Notes: generated by a model from the sequence alone, not told the origin. A stretch of DNA of 64,000 bases from Serratia rhizosphaerae (GCF_009817885.1 NZ_CP041764.1:4030001-4094000), one strand, 5' to 3'; counted from the first letter of the stretch, positions 8,174 to 18,610 are shown. Numbers and translations: made by a program.

Positions 8174-11100
8174 ATGGAGAAGCTCTGGGGGCATCCATCG
8201 TTACCGGTCAATACCCGGCTGTCGCGGCTGTACGTTGCGCTGGCGGCGGCGCTGGCGCTGGCCGGCACGGTCGGCACGGCCTATGCGGACGATTTCAGCA
8301 TAGAAAACGGCGAAAAGCGGGTGGAGGAATTAGGTACTGCCGGATTCGCTCTGGTCAGCGGCAAGGGCAGCGAGTGGCGGGTGAGTGATGAACTGAATTT
8401 TTTCAACGGGCTGGATGTGTTAGATGGCGGTAAGATTATCGCCGGTAAGTTGTATTCATATTTAGGGGGGCTGGATAGCCGGGAATCCCAAGAAATCTAT
8501 ATCAGCGGTACGGGGTCGCAGATACAGGTTACCGGTGAACAATTGGTTGATGTTCTCGCTTTAGCCGACCATGGACGTTTCACCAATGAGAGTAAGCAAT
8601 TGTATGTGGGCGGGCTGCTGGTGATTGGCAGTCGCGGTACTTTCGACGGTCATTCAAGGTCTGATGAAAATGTTGAGGGGAAAGAGTGGACGATGCCGAC
8701 ATTAGGCGCAGCGCAGGCGCCTGGCGATCTTGATCCTGACATTGAGGTCGACACCGGCACCTATACGCAGGGAATGTGGCGCTCCATTATCTTTAACCAT
8801 ACTGCAGATGATTACCGCTTTGTGAATACCGTCATCGGTGACGGAGCAATCGTGAACGTTGCCGGAAATACGGAGTTAACCGGCGATCTCAGTCATTATA
8901 ACGGCCATATTCTCGCCAAAGACGGCAAGCTGACGGTTAATACCGATATCGGCACGGAAGATGACCTGCTGATCAGAACGCAGCATCTCTATGCCGAAGA
9001 TGGCGGGACGTTGATCCTTAACGGCACGATAGGGAGATTTGCGCGCAATATCGGTTTTTCAACCTCGCTGTTTGTTGAATCCGGCGGCGTACTGGGCGGC
9101 AATGCGACCATCGGCCGCACGGTAGTGGAGCGTGACGGGCATTTTTCCCCCGGCGACGGCGGCATCGGCAAGTTTGATATCAACAGCTATCTGACCTTTA
9201 ACGACGGCGCGCTCTATGATGTGGATATCGCCGCGGACGGCCGCAGCGACAGTACGGCGGTATTGGGCCAGACCACCATCGGCAAGGACGTCAAGGTGCA
9301 GGTCAATGCCCTTGACCCGCATGCCAGCTATCAGGATGGACAAACTTACCGCATCCTCACCTCTGAAAAGGATATCGCCGGCACGTTCAGCGCCGCGGTG
9401 CTGGACTCGGCGTTTTTAGACGCAACGCTTGAGCACGGCAAGCAGTTTATCGATCTGATTATTAAGCAGCTCCAGCCCGTCGGCGATGCGATTCTTGATG
9501 GCAGCCGGCATATCTCCCAGTCGGTCTCCTACGGCGGTACGGTCAGCGTCGGGCAGAATCAGGTCAGCGATTTACTGATTGACGGCGGCACCTTCAGCGC
9601 CAAAAAACTGGTGGTCGGCTCCGAGAGCCAGCCGCAGGCGACGGTGCGGGTGGAGAACGGCGCCCACCTGGTCACCGATGATGCCACGGTGAACTACGGC
9701 CCGGACGATACCGACTACCGATACGGCCCGAAAGTGGCCGTCGCCGGTAACGGCAGCGAATGGCAGATTGCCAACCGGCTGGCGCTGGCCGGCAAGCTGG
9801 ACGTGCTGGACGGCGCGCAGGTGACGGCCGGCGAGCTGGCGGTGGCCGACCGGCCCTGGAACGGCACAAAAAGTTCGGATATTTACGTCAGCGGTGAAGG
9901 CTCACGCCTGCATTCCCGGGGGCGCAGCGATATTGATGTCCTGTCATTAGCTGACAATGGCCGTTTCAGCAACGACGGCGGCAGGCTGGCGCTGAAAACG
10001 GCGCTGATTATCGGTAGCCGTGGTTATTTTGACGGTCATGTGCCTGCAGATGATGATAACAGTTGGATGCCGCCTATGCTGGGTGGGGCGCAAGCGCCCG
10101 GCATCCTTGATCCGGGCATTGCCCTGACCGCGCCGACCATTATTTTTAACCATACCGCGGATGATTATGCATTCGGCAATACCCTCACCGGCAGCGGTGT
10201 AATGGCTAATGTCGCCGGTCAGACGATATTGACGGGCGATCTCGGCAATTACTTTGGCGATGTGTTCGTCAAAGAGGGTAAGCTGACCATCAATACCGAT
10301 CTGGGCACTAATCCTGATTATCAGCTGTTAAAAGAGCATAAACTGCGCGTTGAGGACGGCGGAACGCTGATCCTTAATGGCACCATGGGAATGTTTGCCC
10401 GCAATGTCGGCTTTTCGACCTCGCTGTTTGTTGAGCCCGGCGGCGTACTGGGCGGCGATGCGACCATTGGCCGCACGGTGGTGGAAAACGGCGGCCATCT
10501 CTCCCCCGGCGACGGCGGTATCGGCAAGTTTGATATCAACAGTTATCTGACCTTTAACGACGGCGCATTATATGATGTGGATATTGCCGCGGACGGCCGC
10601 AGCGACAGCACGGCGGTGTTAGGTCAGACCACTATCGGCAAAAACGTCAAGGTACAGGTCAATGCCCTTGACCCGAACGTCAGCTATCAGGACGGGCAAA
10701 CCTACCGCATACTCACTTCTGAAAAGGATATCGCCGGCACGTTCAGCGCCGCAGTGCTGGACTCGGCGTTTTTAGACGCAACGCTTGAGCACGGCAAGCA
10801 GTTTGTCGATCTGATCGTGAAGCAGCTCGGGCCCATCGGCGATGCGCTGCTTGACGGTAGCCGGCATATTTCCCATTCGGTTTCCTATGGCGGTACGGCC
10901 AGCGTCGGGCAGGATAAGGTCAGTCATTTACTGATTGACGGCGGTACCTTCAGCGCCAAAAAACTGGTGGTCGGTTCTGAGCGCCAGCCGCAGGCGACGG
11001 TGCAGGTGGAAAATGGCGCCCGGCTGGTCACCGGCGATGCCACGGTGAGCTACGGCCCGGACAATACCGACTACCGATACAGCCCGAAAGTGGCTATTGC

Positions 11101-13594
11101 CGGTAAAGGCAGTGAATGGCAGGTAGGCAACCAGCTGGCGCTGGCCGGGGAGCTGGACGTGCTGGATGGCGCGCAGGTGACCGCCGGCGAATTAGTGGTG
11201 GCCGACCATCCTTGGGACAGTACAAAAACGTCAGAGATTTATATCAGTGGTGACGGGGCGCACCTGCACTCTCGGGGAATCAGCGGAGTGGGCGTGCTGT
11301 CATTAGCCAACAATGGCCGTTTCAGCAACGACGGCAGTAAACTAGCGCTTAATACGGCGCTGATTATCGGCAGCCGCGGCTATTTTGACGGTTATTCACC
11401 TACGGATGTCAATGGTCATGAGATCTGGACGCTGCCGGCGTTGGGTGAGGCGCAAGCGCCAGGCATCCTGGACCCGAACATTGTGGTGGATACCTTAACC
11501 TACAATATGGGCATGCAGCACTCCATCATCTTTAATCACACTGCAAGCGATTACCAATTTGCCAATACCGTCAACGGCGACGGCACGATGGTTAATGTGG
11601 CCGGTCAGACGACGCTGAGCGGCGATCTTACCGGATACAATGGGTATATTTTCGTGAAGGGCGGCAAGTTGACGGTCAACGGCGACATGGCGACCAATAT
11701 TAGTTTTTACCCGAGGTACCAGGAGCTGCGTGTGGAAGATGGCGGTACGCTGATTCTCAACGGCACCGTGGGCGCGTTTATCGAGCAATCGTTGGGCAAT
11801 CCGGGCTTTTCCAGTTCGCTGTTTGTTGAATCCGGCGGCGTTCTGGGCGGCAATGCGACCATTGGCCGCACGGTGGTGGAACGTGGTGGGCATCTTTCCC
11901 CCGGCGATGGCGGTATCGGTAAACTGACCGTCAGGAGCTACCTGACCTTCAAGGACGGCGCGTTCTACGACGTAGATATTGCCGCGGACGGCCGCAGCGA
12001 CACGGTAGGGATGCAGGGCGAAACCACTATCGGCAAGGACGTTAAGGTGCTGGTTAACGCACTCGATCCGCATAGCAGCTATCAGGACGGACAAACCTAT
12101 CGCATTTTAACTTCTGGCGACGGTATTAAAGGCATGTTCAGCGAAGCGGTGCTGGACTCGGCCTTTTTAGAGACGGCGCTGACGCGCGACCGGCAAAACG
12201 TCGATCTGACCATCCGGCAGAAAGACACCGGCGGGGGTGATGACGGCCATACCGGCGGCGGTGACGATGGCCATACCGGCGGCGGTGACGATGGCCATAC
12301 CGGCGGCGGTGACGACGGTCATACCGGCGGTGGTGACGATGGCGATACCGGCGGTGGTGATGACGGCGATACCGGCGGTGGTGACGATGGCGATACCGGC
12401 GGTGGTGACGATGGCGATACCGGCGGCGGTGACGACGGCGATATCGGTGGTAACCCGAACGCGCCGGGGATCTTCCAGACGGTGGCGACCAGCGACAACC
12501 AGTGGAACACCGCCGGGGCGCTGAGCTCGCTGGCGCAGCAGGGGCCGTCGCTCGGCCTGTACAACTCGCTGCTGATGCTGAATGCGGGACAGGCGCGCGA
12601 GGCGTTTAACCAGCTGTCCGGCGAGCAGTATGCGTCGGTGCAGGCGAGCCTGCAGCAGAGTGGCACGCTGGTGGGCAGCGTGGTGAACCAGCATATGCAG
12701 ACGATGTTCGACGGCGACAGCCTGACGGTGCCGCCGCTGGCGATGAGCCTGGTGCAGAGTCCGGAGCGCGAGCGCAACGGGGCCTGGGGCCAGATGTTCG
12801 GCAGTTGGACGCGCAGCAAGGGCGACGGCAACACCGGCAAGCTGGACAGCAACACCGGCGGCTTCCTGGTGGGGGCGGACCGTGAGCTGAGCGACGGGGT
12901 GCGCGCCGGCGCCTACGCGGGCTACAGCCGTACCCATTTCGACGTTGACAGCCGTGCGTCATCGGGCCACAGCAACAACTACCACCTGGGTCTGTATGGC
13001 GCGGGGCAGCGCGATGCGCTGGCGCTGCGCGGCGGCCTGGGCTACAGCTGGCACCGGATAGAGAGCGAGCGCAACGTCGGCTTCGGCGGCTATCGCGACC
13101 GGCTGAAGGGGGATTACGACGGCAATACGCTGCAGGCGTTTACGGAGCTGGGCTACCGGCTGCGTTATGAGTCATCGAGCGTGGAGCCGTTCGTCAACCT
13201 GAGCTACGTGCGTCTGCATACGGATGCGGTGCAGGAGCAGGGCGGCGCGGCGGCGCTGAGCGTGCAGGATGAGACGATGAACACCTTCTACTCGACGCTG
13301 GGCCTGCGCGGGGCGACGGATATCCCGGTCTCGGGCGTTGACGTCACGCTGCACGGCAATCTGGGCTGGCAGCACGCCTACGGCGACACGGACACTTCGG
13401 CGCGGATGGCGTTCGCCACCGGCGACAGCTTTGCCACCAAGGGCGCGCCGGTGGATAAGGACGTGGCGGTGGTCGGCGTCGGTCTGGACGTGCCGCTGAC
13501 GCGTTCGACGCGTGTCGGCGTCTCCTATCAGGGACAGTACGGCTCGCAGCTGCAGGCCAACTCGGTCAATGCACAGCTGACGGTCTCCTTCTAA
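8174..13594 (+). CDS. Autotransporter (type Va secretion), three-module passenger
   Basis: 1806-residue paralogue of the preceding autotransporter. It has the same signal peptide (cleavage after TAYA, residue 38), three passenger modules instead of two (about 8288-9480, 9480-10840 and 10840-12225), nine copies of the GGGDDG octapeptide, and an almost identical beta-barrel. From the linker to the stop, both genes span exactly 1149 bases and I count only three residue differences. The passenger modules have diverged far more. The start follows GGGAGG and a leader shared with the first gene. The pair probably arose by tandem duplication with later module gain or loss. An exposed adhesin role is inferred only from the family. 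Confidence 0.88.
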   Translation: MEKLWGHPSLPVNTRLSRLYVALAAALALAGTVGTAYADDFSIENGEKRVEELGTAGFALVSGKGSEWRVSDELNFFNGLDVLDGGKIIAGKLYSYLGGLDSRESQEIYISGTGSQIQVTGEQLVDVLALADHGRFTNESKQLYVGGLLVIGSRGTFDGHSRSDENVEGKEWTMPTLGAAQAPGDLDPDIEVDTGTYTQGMWRSIIFNHTADDYRFVNTVIGDGAIVNVAGNTELTGDLSHYNGHILAKDGKLTVNTDIGTEDDLLIRTQHLYAEDGGTLILNGTIGRFARNIGFSTSLFVESGGVLGGNATIGRTVVERDGHFSPGDGGIGKFDINSYLTFNDGALYDVDIAADGRSDSTAVLGQTTIGKDVKVQVNALDPHASYQDGQTYRILTSEKDIAGTFSAAVLDSAFLDATLEHGKQFIDLIIKQLQPVGDAILDGSRHISQSVSYGGTVSVGQNQVSDLLIDGGTFSAKKLVVGSESQPQATVRVENGAHLVTDDATVNYGPDDTDYRYGPKVAVAGNGSEWQIANRLALAGKLDVLDGAQVTAGELAVADRPWNGTKSSDIYVSGEGSRLHSRGRSDIDVLSLADNGRFSNDGGRLALKTALIIGSRGYFDGHVPADDDNSWMPPMLGGAQAPGILDPGIALTAPTIIFNHTADDYAFGNTLTGSGVMANVAGQTILTGDLGNYFGDVFVKEGKLTINTDLGTNPDYQLLKEHKLRVEDGGTLILNGTMGMFARNVGFSTSLFVEPGGVLGGDATIGRTVVENGGHLSPGDGGIGKFDINSYLTFNDGALYDVDIAADGRSDSTAVLGQTTIGKNVKVQVNALDPNVSYQDGQTYRILTSEKDIAGTFSAAVLDSAFLDATLEHGKQFVDLIVKQLGPIGDALLDGSRHISHSVSYGGTASVGQDKVSHLLIDGGTFSAKKLVVGSERQPQATVQVENGARLVTGDATVSYGPDNTDYRYSPKVAIAGKGSEWQVGNQLALAGELDVLDGAQVTAGELVVADHPWDSTKTSEIYISGDGAHLHSRGISGVGVLSLANNGRFSNDGSKLALNTALIIGSRGYFDGYSPTDVNGHEIWTLPALGEAQAPGILDPNIVVDTLTYNMGMQHSIIFNHTASDYQFANTVNGDGTMVNVAGQTTLSGDLTGYNGYIFVKGGKLTVNGDMATNISFYPRYQELRVEDGGTLILNGTVGAFIEQSLGNPGFSSSLFVESGGVLGGNATIGRTVVERGGHLSPGDGGIGKLTVRSYLTFKDGAFYDVDIAADGRSDTVGMQGETTIGKDVKVLVNALDPHSSYQDGQTYRILTSGDGIKGMFSEAVLDSAFLETALTRDRQNVDLTIRQKDTGGGDDGHTGGGDDGHTGGGDDGHTGGGDDGHTGGGDDGDTGGGDDGDTGGGDDGDTGGGDDGDTGGGDDGDIGGNPNAPGIFQTVATSDNQWNTAGALSSLAQQGPSLGLYNSLLMLNAGQAREAFNQLSGEQYASVQASLQQSGTLVGSVVNQHMQTMFDGDSLTVPPLAMSLVQSPERERNGAWGQMFGSWTRSKGDGNTGKLDSNTGGFLVGADRELSDGVRAGAYAGYSRTHFDVDSRASSGHSNNYHLGLYGAGQRDALALRGGLGYSWHRIESERNVGFGGYRDRLKGDYDGNTLQAFTELGYRLRYESSSVEPFVNLSYVRLHTDAVQEQGGAAALSVQDETMNTFYSTLGLRGATDIPVSGVDVTLHGNLGWQHAYGDTDTSARMAFATGDSFATKGAPVDKDVAVVGVGLDVPLTRSTRVGVSYQGQYGSQLQANSVNAQLTVSF
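12230..12445 (+). repeat. 24-base coding tandem repeat, 9 copies
   Basis: Nine in-frame 24-base units encoding GGGDDGHT (four), GGGDDGDT (four) and GGGDDGDI (one). Same linker position as in the first autotransporter, with two more copies. Confidence 0.92.
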
Positions 13595-13635
13595 CTACAG
13601 GCACCCGGTTAACGCGCCGGGTCAACCGTAATCAG

Positions 13636-13665
13636 GCCCGCTCACGTTCTCTTGAGCGGGCTTTT
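13636..13665 (+). terminator. Terminator of autotransporter 2
   Basis: Nine-bp stem GCCCGCTCA/TGAGCGGGC followed by TTTT, about 40 bases after the stop. Confidence 0.88.
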
Positions 13666-13855
13666 CCAATTATGGCGATCTGAACGGGAGTGCTTTGGCG
13701 GGCCACTGGTTAATTGCCCGCCTGTCCTGCAAGCGGCGTCATTCAACCCGGCGCCTTGTAAACCATGATGATGATGATGCAAGAACATTTATCTTGTCAG
13801 GTGATTAATCTACCATGAGCTTATCCGGGCGAATGATGCGAGGCTGAGTATTACA

Positions 13856-14860
13856 TTGACAGGTAAAAAGAAAAGTACCATCAAAGAGGTCGCAGCCTTG
13901 GCGGAGGTGTCGATCGGCGTGGTTTCCCGGGTGTTGAACCCTGGCTCTGGCTCCGTGTCTGAACGCACCCGCCAGCGTATTCTCAAAGCCATGCAAACGC
14001 TGAACTATACCCCGCAGAGCGCCGCCCGTGAGCTAAAAACCAGTTTGAATAACACCATTGGCCTGGTGGTGGCAGATATCGCCAACGATTTTTTCGCTGA
14101 AATTGCCGATCTTATTGTCCGTCGCGCCAGAGAAATGGCGATGAATGTCATTTTGGTCACCACCCAGGAGGACCCGCAGCTGGAGCGGGAAAGCCTGGAA
14201 ATGCTGATGCAAAAACGGGTAAAGGCCATCATCGCCACGCCGACCAGCGACAACAGCGATATGTGGCAATCCATCAGCGAAATGGGGATCGCGGTGATCT
14301 TCATCGATCGCTATCTCAAGGACGTAGCGCACGCCAGCGTCATTGGTTTTAATAATGAAGCTTCCGCCCGTGAGGCCACCTGCTATCTTGCCCGGCAGGG
14401 ACATCGGCGCATTGGCTGGATCAGCGGGCCGCTGAACACGTCAACCTCTTTGCAGAGGCTGGAGGGGTACCAGCAAGGATTGCAAGCCAGCGGCATTGGC
14501 TGGGAGCCGCAGTATGCGGTGGTGAAGAACTTTCGCGATCCGCTTGCCAGCCAGGCGCTTGACGAGCTGCTGGCGCTGCAGAACCCGCCGACGGCCATTA
14601 TTATCGGCAATACTTCAATTGCGCCGATGATTATGTCGCGCATCCGGGCGCTGAAACTTGCCGTCCCGGAAGATCTGTCGCTGATTGTTTATCACGACAG
14701 CCACTGGAGCCGGTTACTGAGCCCGTCCATCAGCGTTATCAAACATCCGCTGGAAGCGCTGGCCGATAAGGCGTTATCCAGCCTGTCTGGTGAGAAGCAG
14801 GAACCCTGTGAACTCAACAGCCGGTTAATCAAGCGCGAGAGCGTGCTCCGGATTAAATAG
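13856..14860 (+). CDS. LacI-family transcriptional regulator
   Basis: 334-residue LacI-type repressor. The N-terminal helix-turn-helix reads TIKEVAALAEVSIGVVSRVLN and is followed by a hinge and a periplasmic-binding-protein-like effector domain. The start is taken as the TTG at 13856, because it puts the HTH near residue 8 and a purine-rich GAGGCTGAG lies about a dozen bases upstream. No better in-frame ATG was seen. Its stop overlaps by eight bases the stop of the convergent dehydrogenase gene. A perfect 22-bp palindrome of LacI type (18611-18632) lies in the promoter of the neighbouring operon and is its likely target. The effector is probably an intermediate of that operon's substrate. Confidence 0.88.
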   Translation: MTGKKKSTIKEVAALAEVSIGVVSRVLNPGSGSVSERTRQRILKAMQTLNYTPQSAARELKTSLNNTIGLVVADIANDFFAEIADLIVRRAREMAMNVILVTTQEDPQLERESLEMLMQKRVKAIIATPTSDNSDMWQSISEMGIAVIFIDRYLKDVAHASVIGFNNEASAREATCYLARQGHRRIGWISGPLNTSTSLQRLEGYQQGLQASGIGWEPQYAVVKNFRDPLASQALDELLALQNPPTAIIIGNTSIAPMIMSRIRALKLAVPEDLSLIVYHDSHWSRLLSPSISVIKHPLEALADKALSSLSGEKQEPCELNSRLIKRESVLRIK

Positions 14861-15737
14861 GCGAACCGTTCAACCGCCGGATTTGCCTGATAATGGCGCA
14901 GTGATCCAGTTCCCCGTCGCCGGCGGCAATCATCTGGCTGAAGAGCGTATTTATCGTTTCCGTCAGCGGTAGTGTCAGACCCAGTTGCTGAGCCAGCGCC
15001 ACAGCGCTGCGCGTGTCTTTGAGCTGCCACTTTGCCGCGCCGCGCGCCTTAAAGTCCTCGTTCACCATCCGCGCGCCGTGTTGCTGCAGCAGGGTCGAAT
15101 CGGCAAATCCGCCCAGCAGTGCTTCGCGTACTTTTGCCGGATCGGCGCCGCCTCGCTGGGCGAGCGTAAAGGCTTCCGACAATAAACTCAGGGTGCCTGC
15201 GACAATGATCTGATTGGCGAGTTTAGCCAACTGCCCGGCTCCGACGTCACCGATACGCGTGACGGTTCCCAGATGAGCGAGCAGGGGGCGCAGGCGATCG
15301 ATGTCCTCAGCATTACCGCCGGCCATTAATGATAACGTACCGTTTTCTGCTCCCGCCGTGCCGCCGGACACCGGCATATCGATATACTCAGCCTGCGCGC
15401 TCATTGCCTGACGTTGCTGCTCCATCACTATCGCGGGCGACAGGGTGCTCATCATGACAATCACCGTGCCGTTGGCGATATGCCGCAGCGCGTTAGCGTC
15501 GAAAATCACCTCATTGCAGGCCTGCGCATCGCTTAATAAACAGATGATGACCTGACTGCCGGCCAGCAACTGGGCGGAGGAGTCCGCGACTGCAATACCA
15601 TATTCCTCCAGGGCGCGCGCTTTTTCCCTGGAGCGATTCCACACCGTGACGGTATAACCGGCGGCGGCCAGGCGTCTCGCCACCGGTTGCCCCATGAGTC
15701 CGGTCCCTAACAATCCAATGCGTGTTTCGGCTGCCAT
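14853..15737 (-). CDS. Beta-hydroxyacid dehydrogenase (GarR/3-hydroxyisobutyrate dehydrogenase family)
   Basis: 294-residue NAD(P)-dependent dehydrogenase of the family that includes tartronate semialdehyde reductase (GarR) and L-threonate dehydrogenase. The Rossmann motif GLLGTGLMG is at residues 8-16, the substrate-binding DMPVSGG near 120, and the catalytic lysine lies in GQLAKLANQ near residue 170. A strong AGGAGG precedes the ATG. It is the last gene of a minus-strand operon with the DXR-II-like oxidoreductase and the MFS transporter. This suggests reduction or oxidation of a hydroxy-acid intermediate from an imported sugar acid. The exact substrate is not visible. Confidence 0.85.
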   Translation of the reverse strand: MAAETRIGLLGTGLMGQPVARRLAAAGYTVTVWNRSREKARALEEYGIAVADSSAQLLAGSQVIICLLSDAQACNEVIFDANALRHIANGTVIVMMSTLSPAIVMEQQRQAMSAQAEYIDMPVSGGTAGAENGTLSLMAGGNAEDIDRLRPLLAHLGTVTRIGDVGAGQLAKLANQIIVAGTLSLLSEAFTLAQRGGADPAKVREALLGGFADSTLLQQHGARMVNEDFKARGAAKWQLKDTRSAVALAQQLGLTLPLTETINTLFSQMIAAGDGELDHCAIIRQIRRLNGSPI

Positions 15738-15791
15738 GTTTCCTCCTGAGATAACCGCCGCGCCGTATAGCGCAGCGGGTCATGCCGTTAT

Positions 15792-17147
15792 TTATAAGCC
15801 TGCCAGACTGACCATCTGCTTACGCAGCTCGACGATATCCAGATTGTTGTCAAACTGAACATCGGAGAAGCGCACCGCCTGGTTTTTGGCAACATCGCGA
15901 ACCAGACGGACGTGGTGCGCCAGCCCCATCGGCAAGAGATCCTGCGCCACGCTGATGCTGGCCGGCAGCGCATTGGCCCAGACGGTGAAGCCGCCTTCGC
16001 CATCCAGCATTTCTCCGGCTTTCAGATCGCGCTTGGCGGTCGCCACCGCATCGCCCCGGAAGCTTAATGCCGAACCGGTGGCCTCTCCGCGCAACACCGC
16101 AGAAAGAATGCTGATGCTGGTCTCAAGGCCAATCAGGTGGAAGGGGCGCCACATGGAGGCATACCATCCGCTGGGGTCTGTCAGCAAGCCATACTGTTTG
16201 AAACAGGCGCGGCTGTACTCATCTTTGGCTTTAAAGGTGACAAATACGCCGTAGCGGATGTTGTTGAGCACTTCCCGCCCGTCCGGCTCCTGGCTGGCGG
16301 CAATGTCGACCAGACCGCTGCGGCTCAGCCGCCCGCCGTCAGATTCCGGTGAGAACACGCGCGCCAGGTCATGCACGCCGGCAGGGGGGAAAGCCAGCCC
16401 GTTATCGGGGCAGTCCAGCCCGGTGGCGTTGGCCACCGCCGCCATTTCAATCGCCGCTTTGGTGCCGTCGGTGAAAGAGTTGTACATCTTGGGGTTGAAG
16501 TCGCCGGCCGCCACTTCCTCTTCGCTCCAGCCGAAAAATCCCCACACGGTATCGGGCGTGGAGTAGCGATAGCGCGGTTCAAAATTCATGCCTTTACCTG
16601 CGGCCACGATGTCAAATCCGCAGGCCCTGGCCCAGTCCACCAGCTCACAAATAATGGCCGGCTGATCCCCGTAAGCCATGCTGTAAATGACGCCGTTTTT
16701 ACGCGCACGTTCGGCGATCAACGGCCCGCACAAGACATCGGCTTCGACATTCACCATCACCACGTGCTTGCCATGTTCGACGGCATGGAGTGCGTGACGC
16801 GTGCCTGCCAGCGGGTGTCCCGTCGCTTCGACAATACAGTCAATCTGCTCGCAGCGGAACAGCTCTTCCGCGTCCTCAACCACGCAGGTTGATCCTTCGC
16901 GCAGTGCCGCCTCAATATTTGCGGCCTGATACTGGGAATCCGGCCAGCCGACACGCGCCAGCGCCGTCCGTGCTTTTTTCACATCAAGATCGGCGACGGC
17001 CACCACCTGCAAGCCGGCAAGATGGCGTAACTGGGCAAGAACCATCGAGCCAAATTTACCTGCGCCGATAATGCCAACCCGGACGGGCTGCGCGGAACCT
17101 GACTTTACGGCACCGGCGCGCTCGGCTAACAATGCTGCTAAGTTCAT
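15792..17147 (-). CDS. DXR-II/DRL-like oxidoreductase (homoserine-dehydrogenase-like Rossmann plus SAF-type C-terminus)
   Basis: 451-residue NAD(P)-dependent oxidoreductase. The dinucleotide motif GIIGAGKFGS is at residues 25-34, a dehydrogenase core contains EATGHPLAG, and a C-terminal region with DLKAGEMLDGEGG resembles a SAF domain. The overall layout and the start MNLAALLAERAG recall the Brucella DRL family, whose founder performs the DXR step of isoprenoid synthesis. Many family members sit in sugar-catabolism clusters instead. Here the partners are an MFS transporter, a beta-hydroxyacid dehydrogenase and a LacI repressor, so I infer a catabolic role on a sugar or sugar acid. AAAGGAG lies before the ATG. 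The family call is moderately sure; the reaction is unknown. Confidence 0.75.
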   Translation of the reverse strand: MNLAALLAERAGAVKSGSAQPVRVGIIGAGKFGSMVLAQLRHLAGLQVVAVADLDVKKARTALARVGWPDSQYQAANIEAALREGSTCVVEDAEELFRCEQIDCIVEATGHPLAGTRHALHAVEHGKHVVMVNVEADVLCGPLIAERARKNGVIYSMAYGDQPAIICELVDWARACGFDIVAAGKGMNFEPRYRYSTPDTVWGFFGWSEEEVAAGDFNPKMYNSFTDGTKAAIEMAAVANATGLDCPDNGLAFPPAGVHDLARVFSPESDGGRLSRSGLVDIAASQEPDGREVLNNIRYGVFVTFKAKDEYSRACFKQYGLLTDPSGWYASMWRPFHLIGLETSISILSAVLRGEATGSALSFRGDAVATAKRDLKAGEMLDGEGGFTVWANALPASISVAQDLLPMGLAHHVRLVRDVAKNQAVRFSDVQFDNNLDIVELRKQMVSLAGL

Positions 17148-17181
17148 GTGCTACTCCTTTACAAGGTGTGATGTGTCGGAT

Positions 17182-18540
17182 TTAACGCCAGCCAGCGACC
17201 TGGCGGCGGCTTTTACTCAGGAGATAAATCAGTAACGGCGAAAACAGCACCAGAATCGATAACAGGTAGAGACCATTTTGCGATTTACCGCTAAGGGAGA
17301 TGGTGAGCCCCACCAGGAAGGGGCCGAAAAAACCGCCGATATTGCCGATGGAATTAATCAACGCCAGACCGCCGGCCGAACCTTGGCGGGTCAGGAAAGA
17401 GGCGGGCAGGGTATAGAACGTCGGGACGCACGACAGCATGCCGACGGTCGACAGCGTCAGCCCCAGCATGGAAATCACCGGCGAATCACTGATGGCGGCA
17501 ACCACAAATCCGACAGAAAACAGCAGCGAAGGCAGGATGAAATGCCAGGTGCGCTCGTTGGTTTTATCAGAATGGTTTGACCACCAGCACATCACGACGG
17601 CGCCAACAATATAGGGAATGGTGCCCAGCAGTCCGACCACGGTATCAGAGTAATCAAAGCGCTTAATAAATTGCGGCATCCAAAAGCCGAGGCCGGTCAG
17701 GCCAATCACCGTAAAGAAGTAAGCCATGCCTAAAACCCAGACGCGGCGATCCTTGAACATCGCCTTTAAGCCGGCGTGGCCGACCGCTAATGTCGCCTGC
17801 CGCTCTTTTTCCATCAGCGTCTGGTAGGCCCGGCGCTCTTCAGAACTGAGCCAGGAAGCCTTGGCCGGTTCGTCGGTGAGGTAAAGAAAGACAATCAGCG
17901 ATAAAATGACCGGCGGGCAGCCTTCAAGTAAAAACAGCCACTGCCAGCTTTCCAGGCCGCCGACCTGATGAAAATTGTCCAGAATATAGCCGGAGAGGGG
18001 GTTGGCGATAATCGCCGCCAGCGGCACCCCCAGGTAGTAAATGGAAAATACCTTGGCCAGCTCCTGTTTAGGAAACCAGGTGGTGAGATAGAAAATAATG
18101 CCCGGCGCCAGACCCGCTTCGGCCACGCCGAGTAAAAAGCGCAAAATACTGAGGCTGACCACCCCTTGGGCAAAGGCCATCGCCATGGAAATCACGCCCC
18201 AGGTGATCATGATCCTGGCCAGCCAAAAGCGCGCGCCGTAGCGTTCCAGCAGCACGTTGCTGGGGATCTCAAACAGGATATAGCCAAAAGAGAAAATGCC
18301 GACGGCAAAACCAAACTGCTCCGGCGTTAACCCGAGAGCGTGGTTCATGGTTAATGCCGCCATGCCGATATTGGAGCGATCAATAAACGCCAGCAGATAC
18401 ATCATCAGGATCAGCGGCATTAAACGCATCCGAGCTTTTTTGATCGCGCCACTCGCCAGTGGCGAGATTTCTGTCTGAGGCTGGCCCGGCGTAACGTCAG
18501 CGCCGGCCAGTGAACTGTCATACTCTTCTACGTGTTTCAT
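17182..18540 (-). CDS. MFS transporter, anion:cation symporter (ACS) family
   Basis: 452-residue permease with about twelve hydrophobic helices and the ACS-family signature YLLAFIDRSNIG in the first helix, near residues 48-59. Relatives import hexuronates, tartrate, glucarate or other organic anions. The start MKHVEEYDSS is chosen at 18540 because it gives the usual short cytoplasmic N-terminus. A start 39 bases earlier would add an atypical hydrophobic extension. It is the first gene of the operon downstream of a LacI-type palindrome, and probably imports the substrate that the two oxidoreductases act on. Confidence 0.87.
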   Translation of the reverse strand: MKHVEEYDSSLAGADVTPGQPQTEISPLASGAIKKARMRLMPLILMMYLLAFIDRSNIGMAALTMNHALGLTPEQFGFAVGIFSFGYILFEIPSNVLLERYGARFWLARIMITWGVISMAMAFAQGVVSLSILRFLLGVAEAGLAPGIIFYLTTWFPKQELAKVFSIYYLGVPLAAIIANPLSGYILDNFHQVGGLESWQWLFLLEGCPPVILSLIVFLYLTDEPAKASWLSSEERRAYQTLMEKERQATLAVGHAGLKAMFKDRRVWVLGMAYFFTVIGLTGLGFWMPQFIKRFDYSDTVVGLLGTIPYIVGAVVMCWWSNHSDKTNERTWHFILPSLLFSVGFVVAAISDSPVISMLGLTLSTVGMLSCVPTFYTLPASFLTRQGSAGGLALINSIGNIGGFFGPFLVGLTISLSGKSQNGLYLLSILVLFSPLLIYLLSKSRRQVAGWR

Positions 18541-18610
18541 GATGAATCCCAGTAGTGTTTTAACCCCCGGAAATATCACGGAAAATGCATAGATACCGCG
18601 ATGCCTGAAT

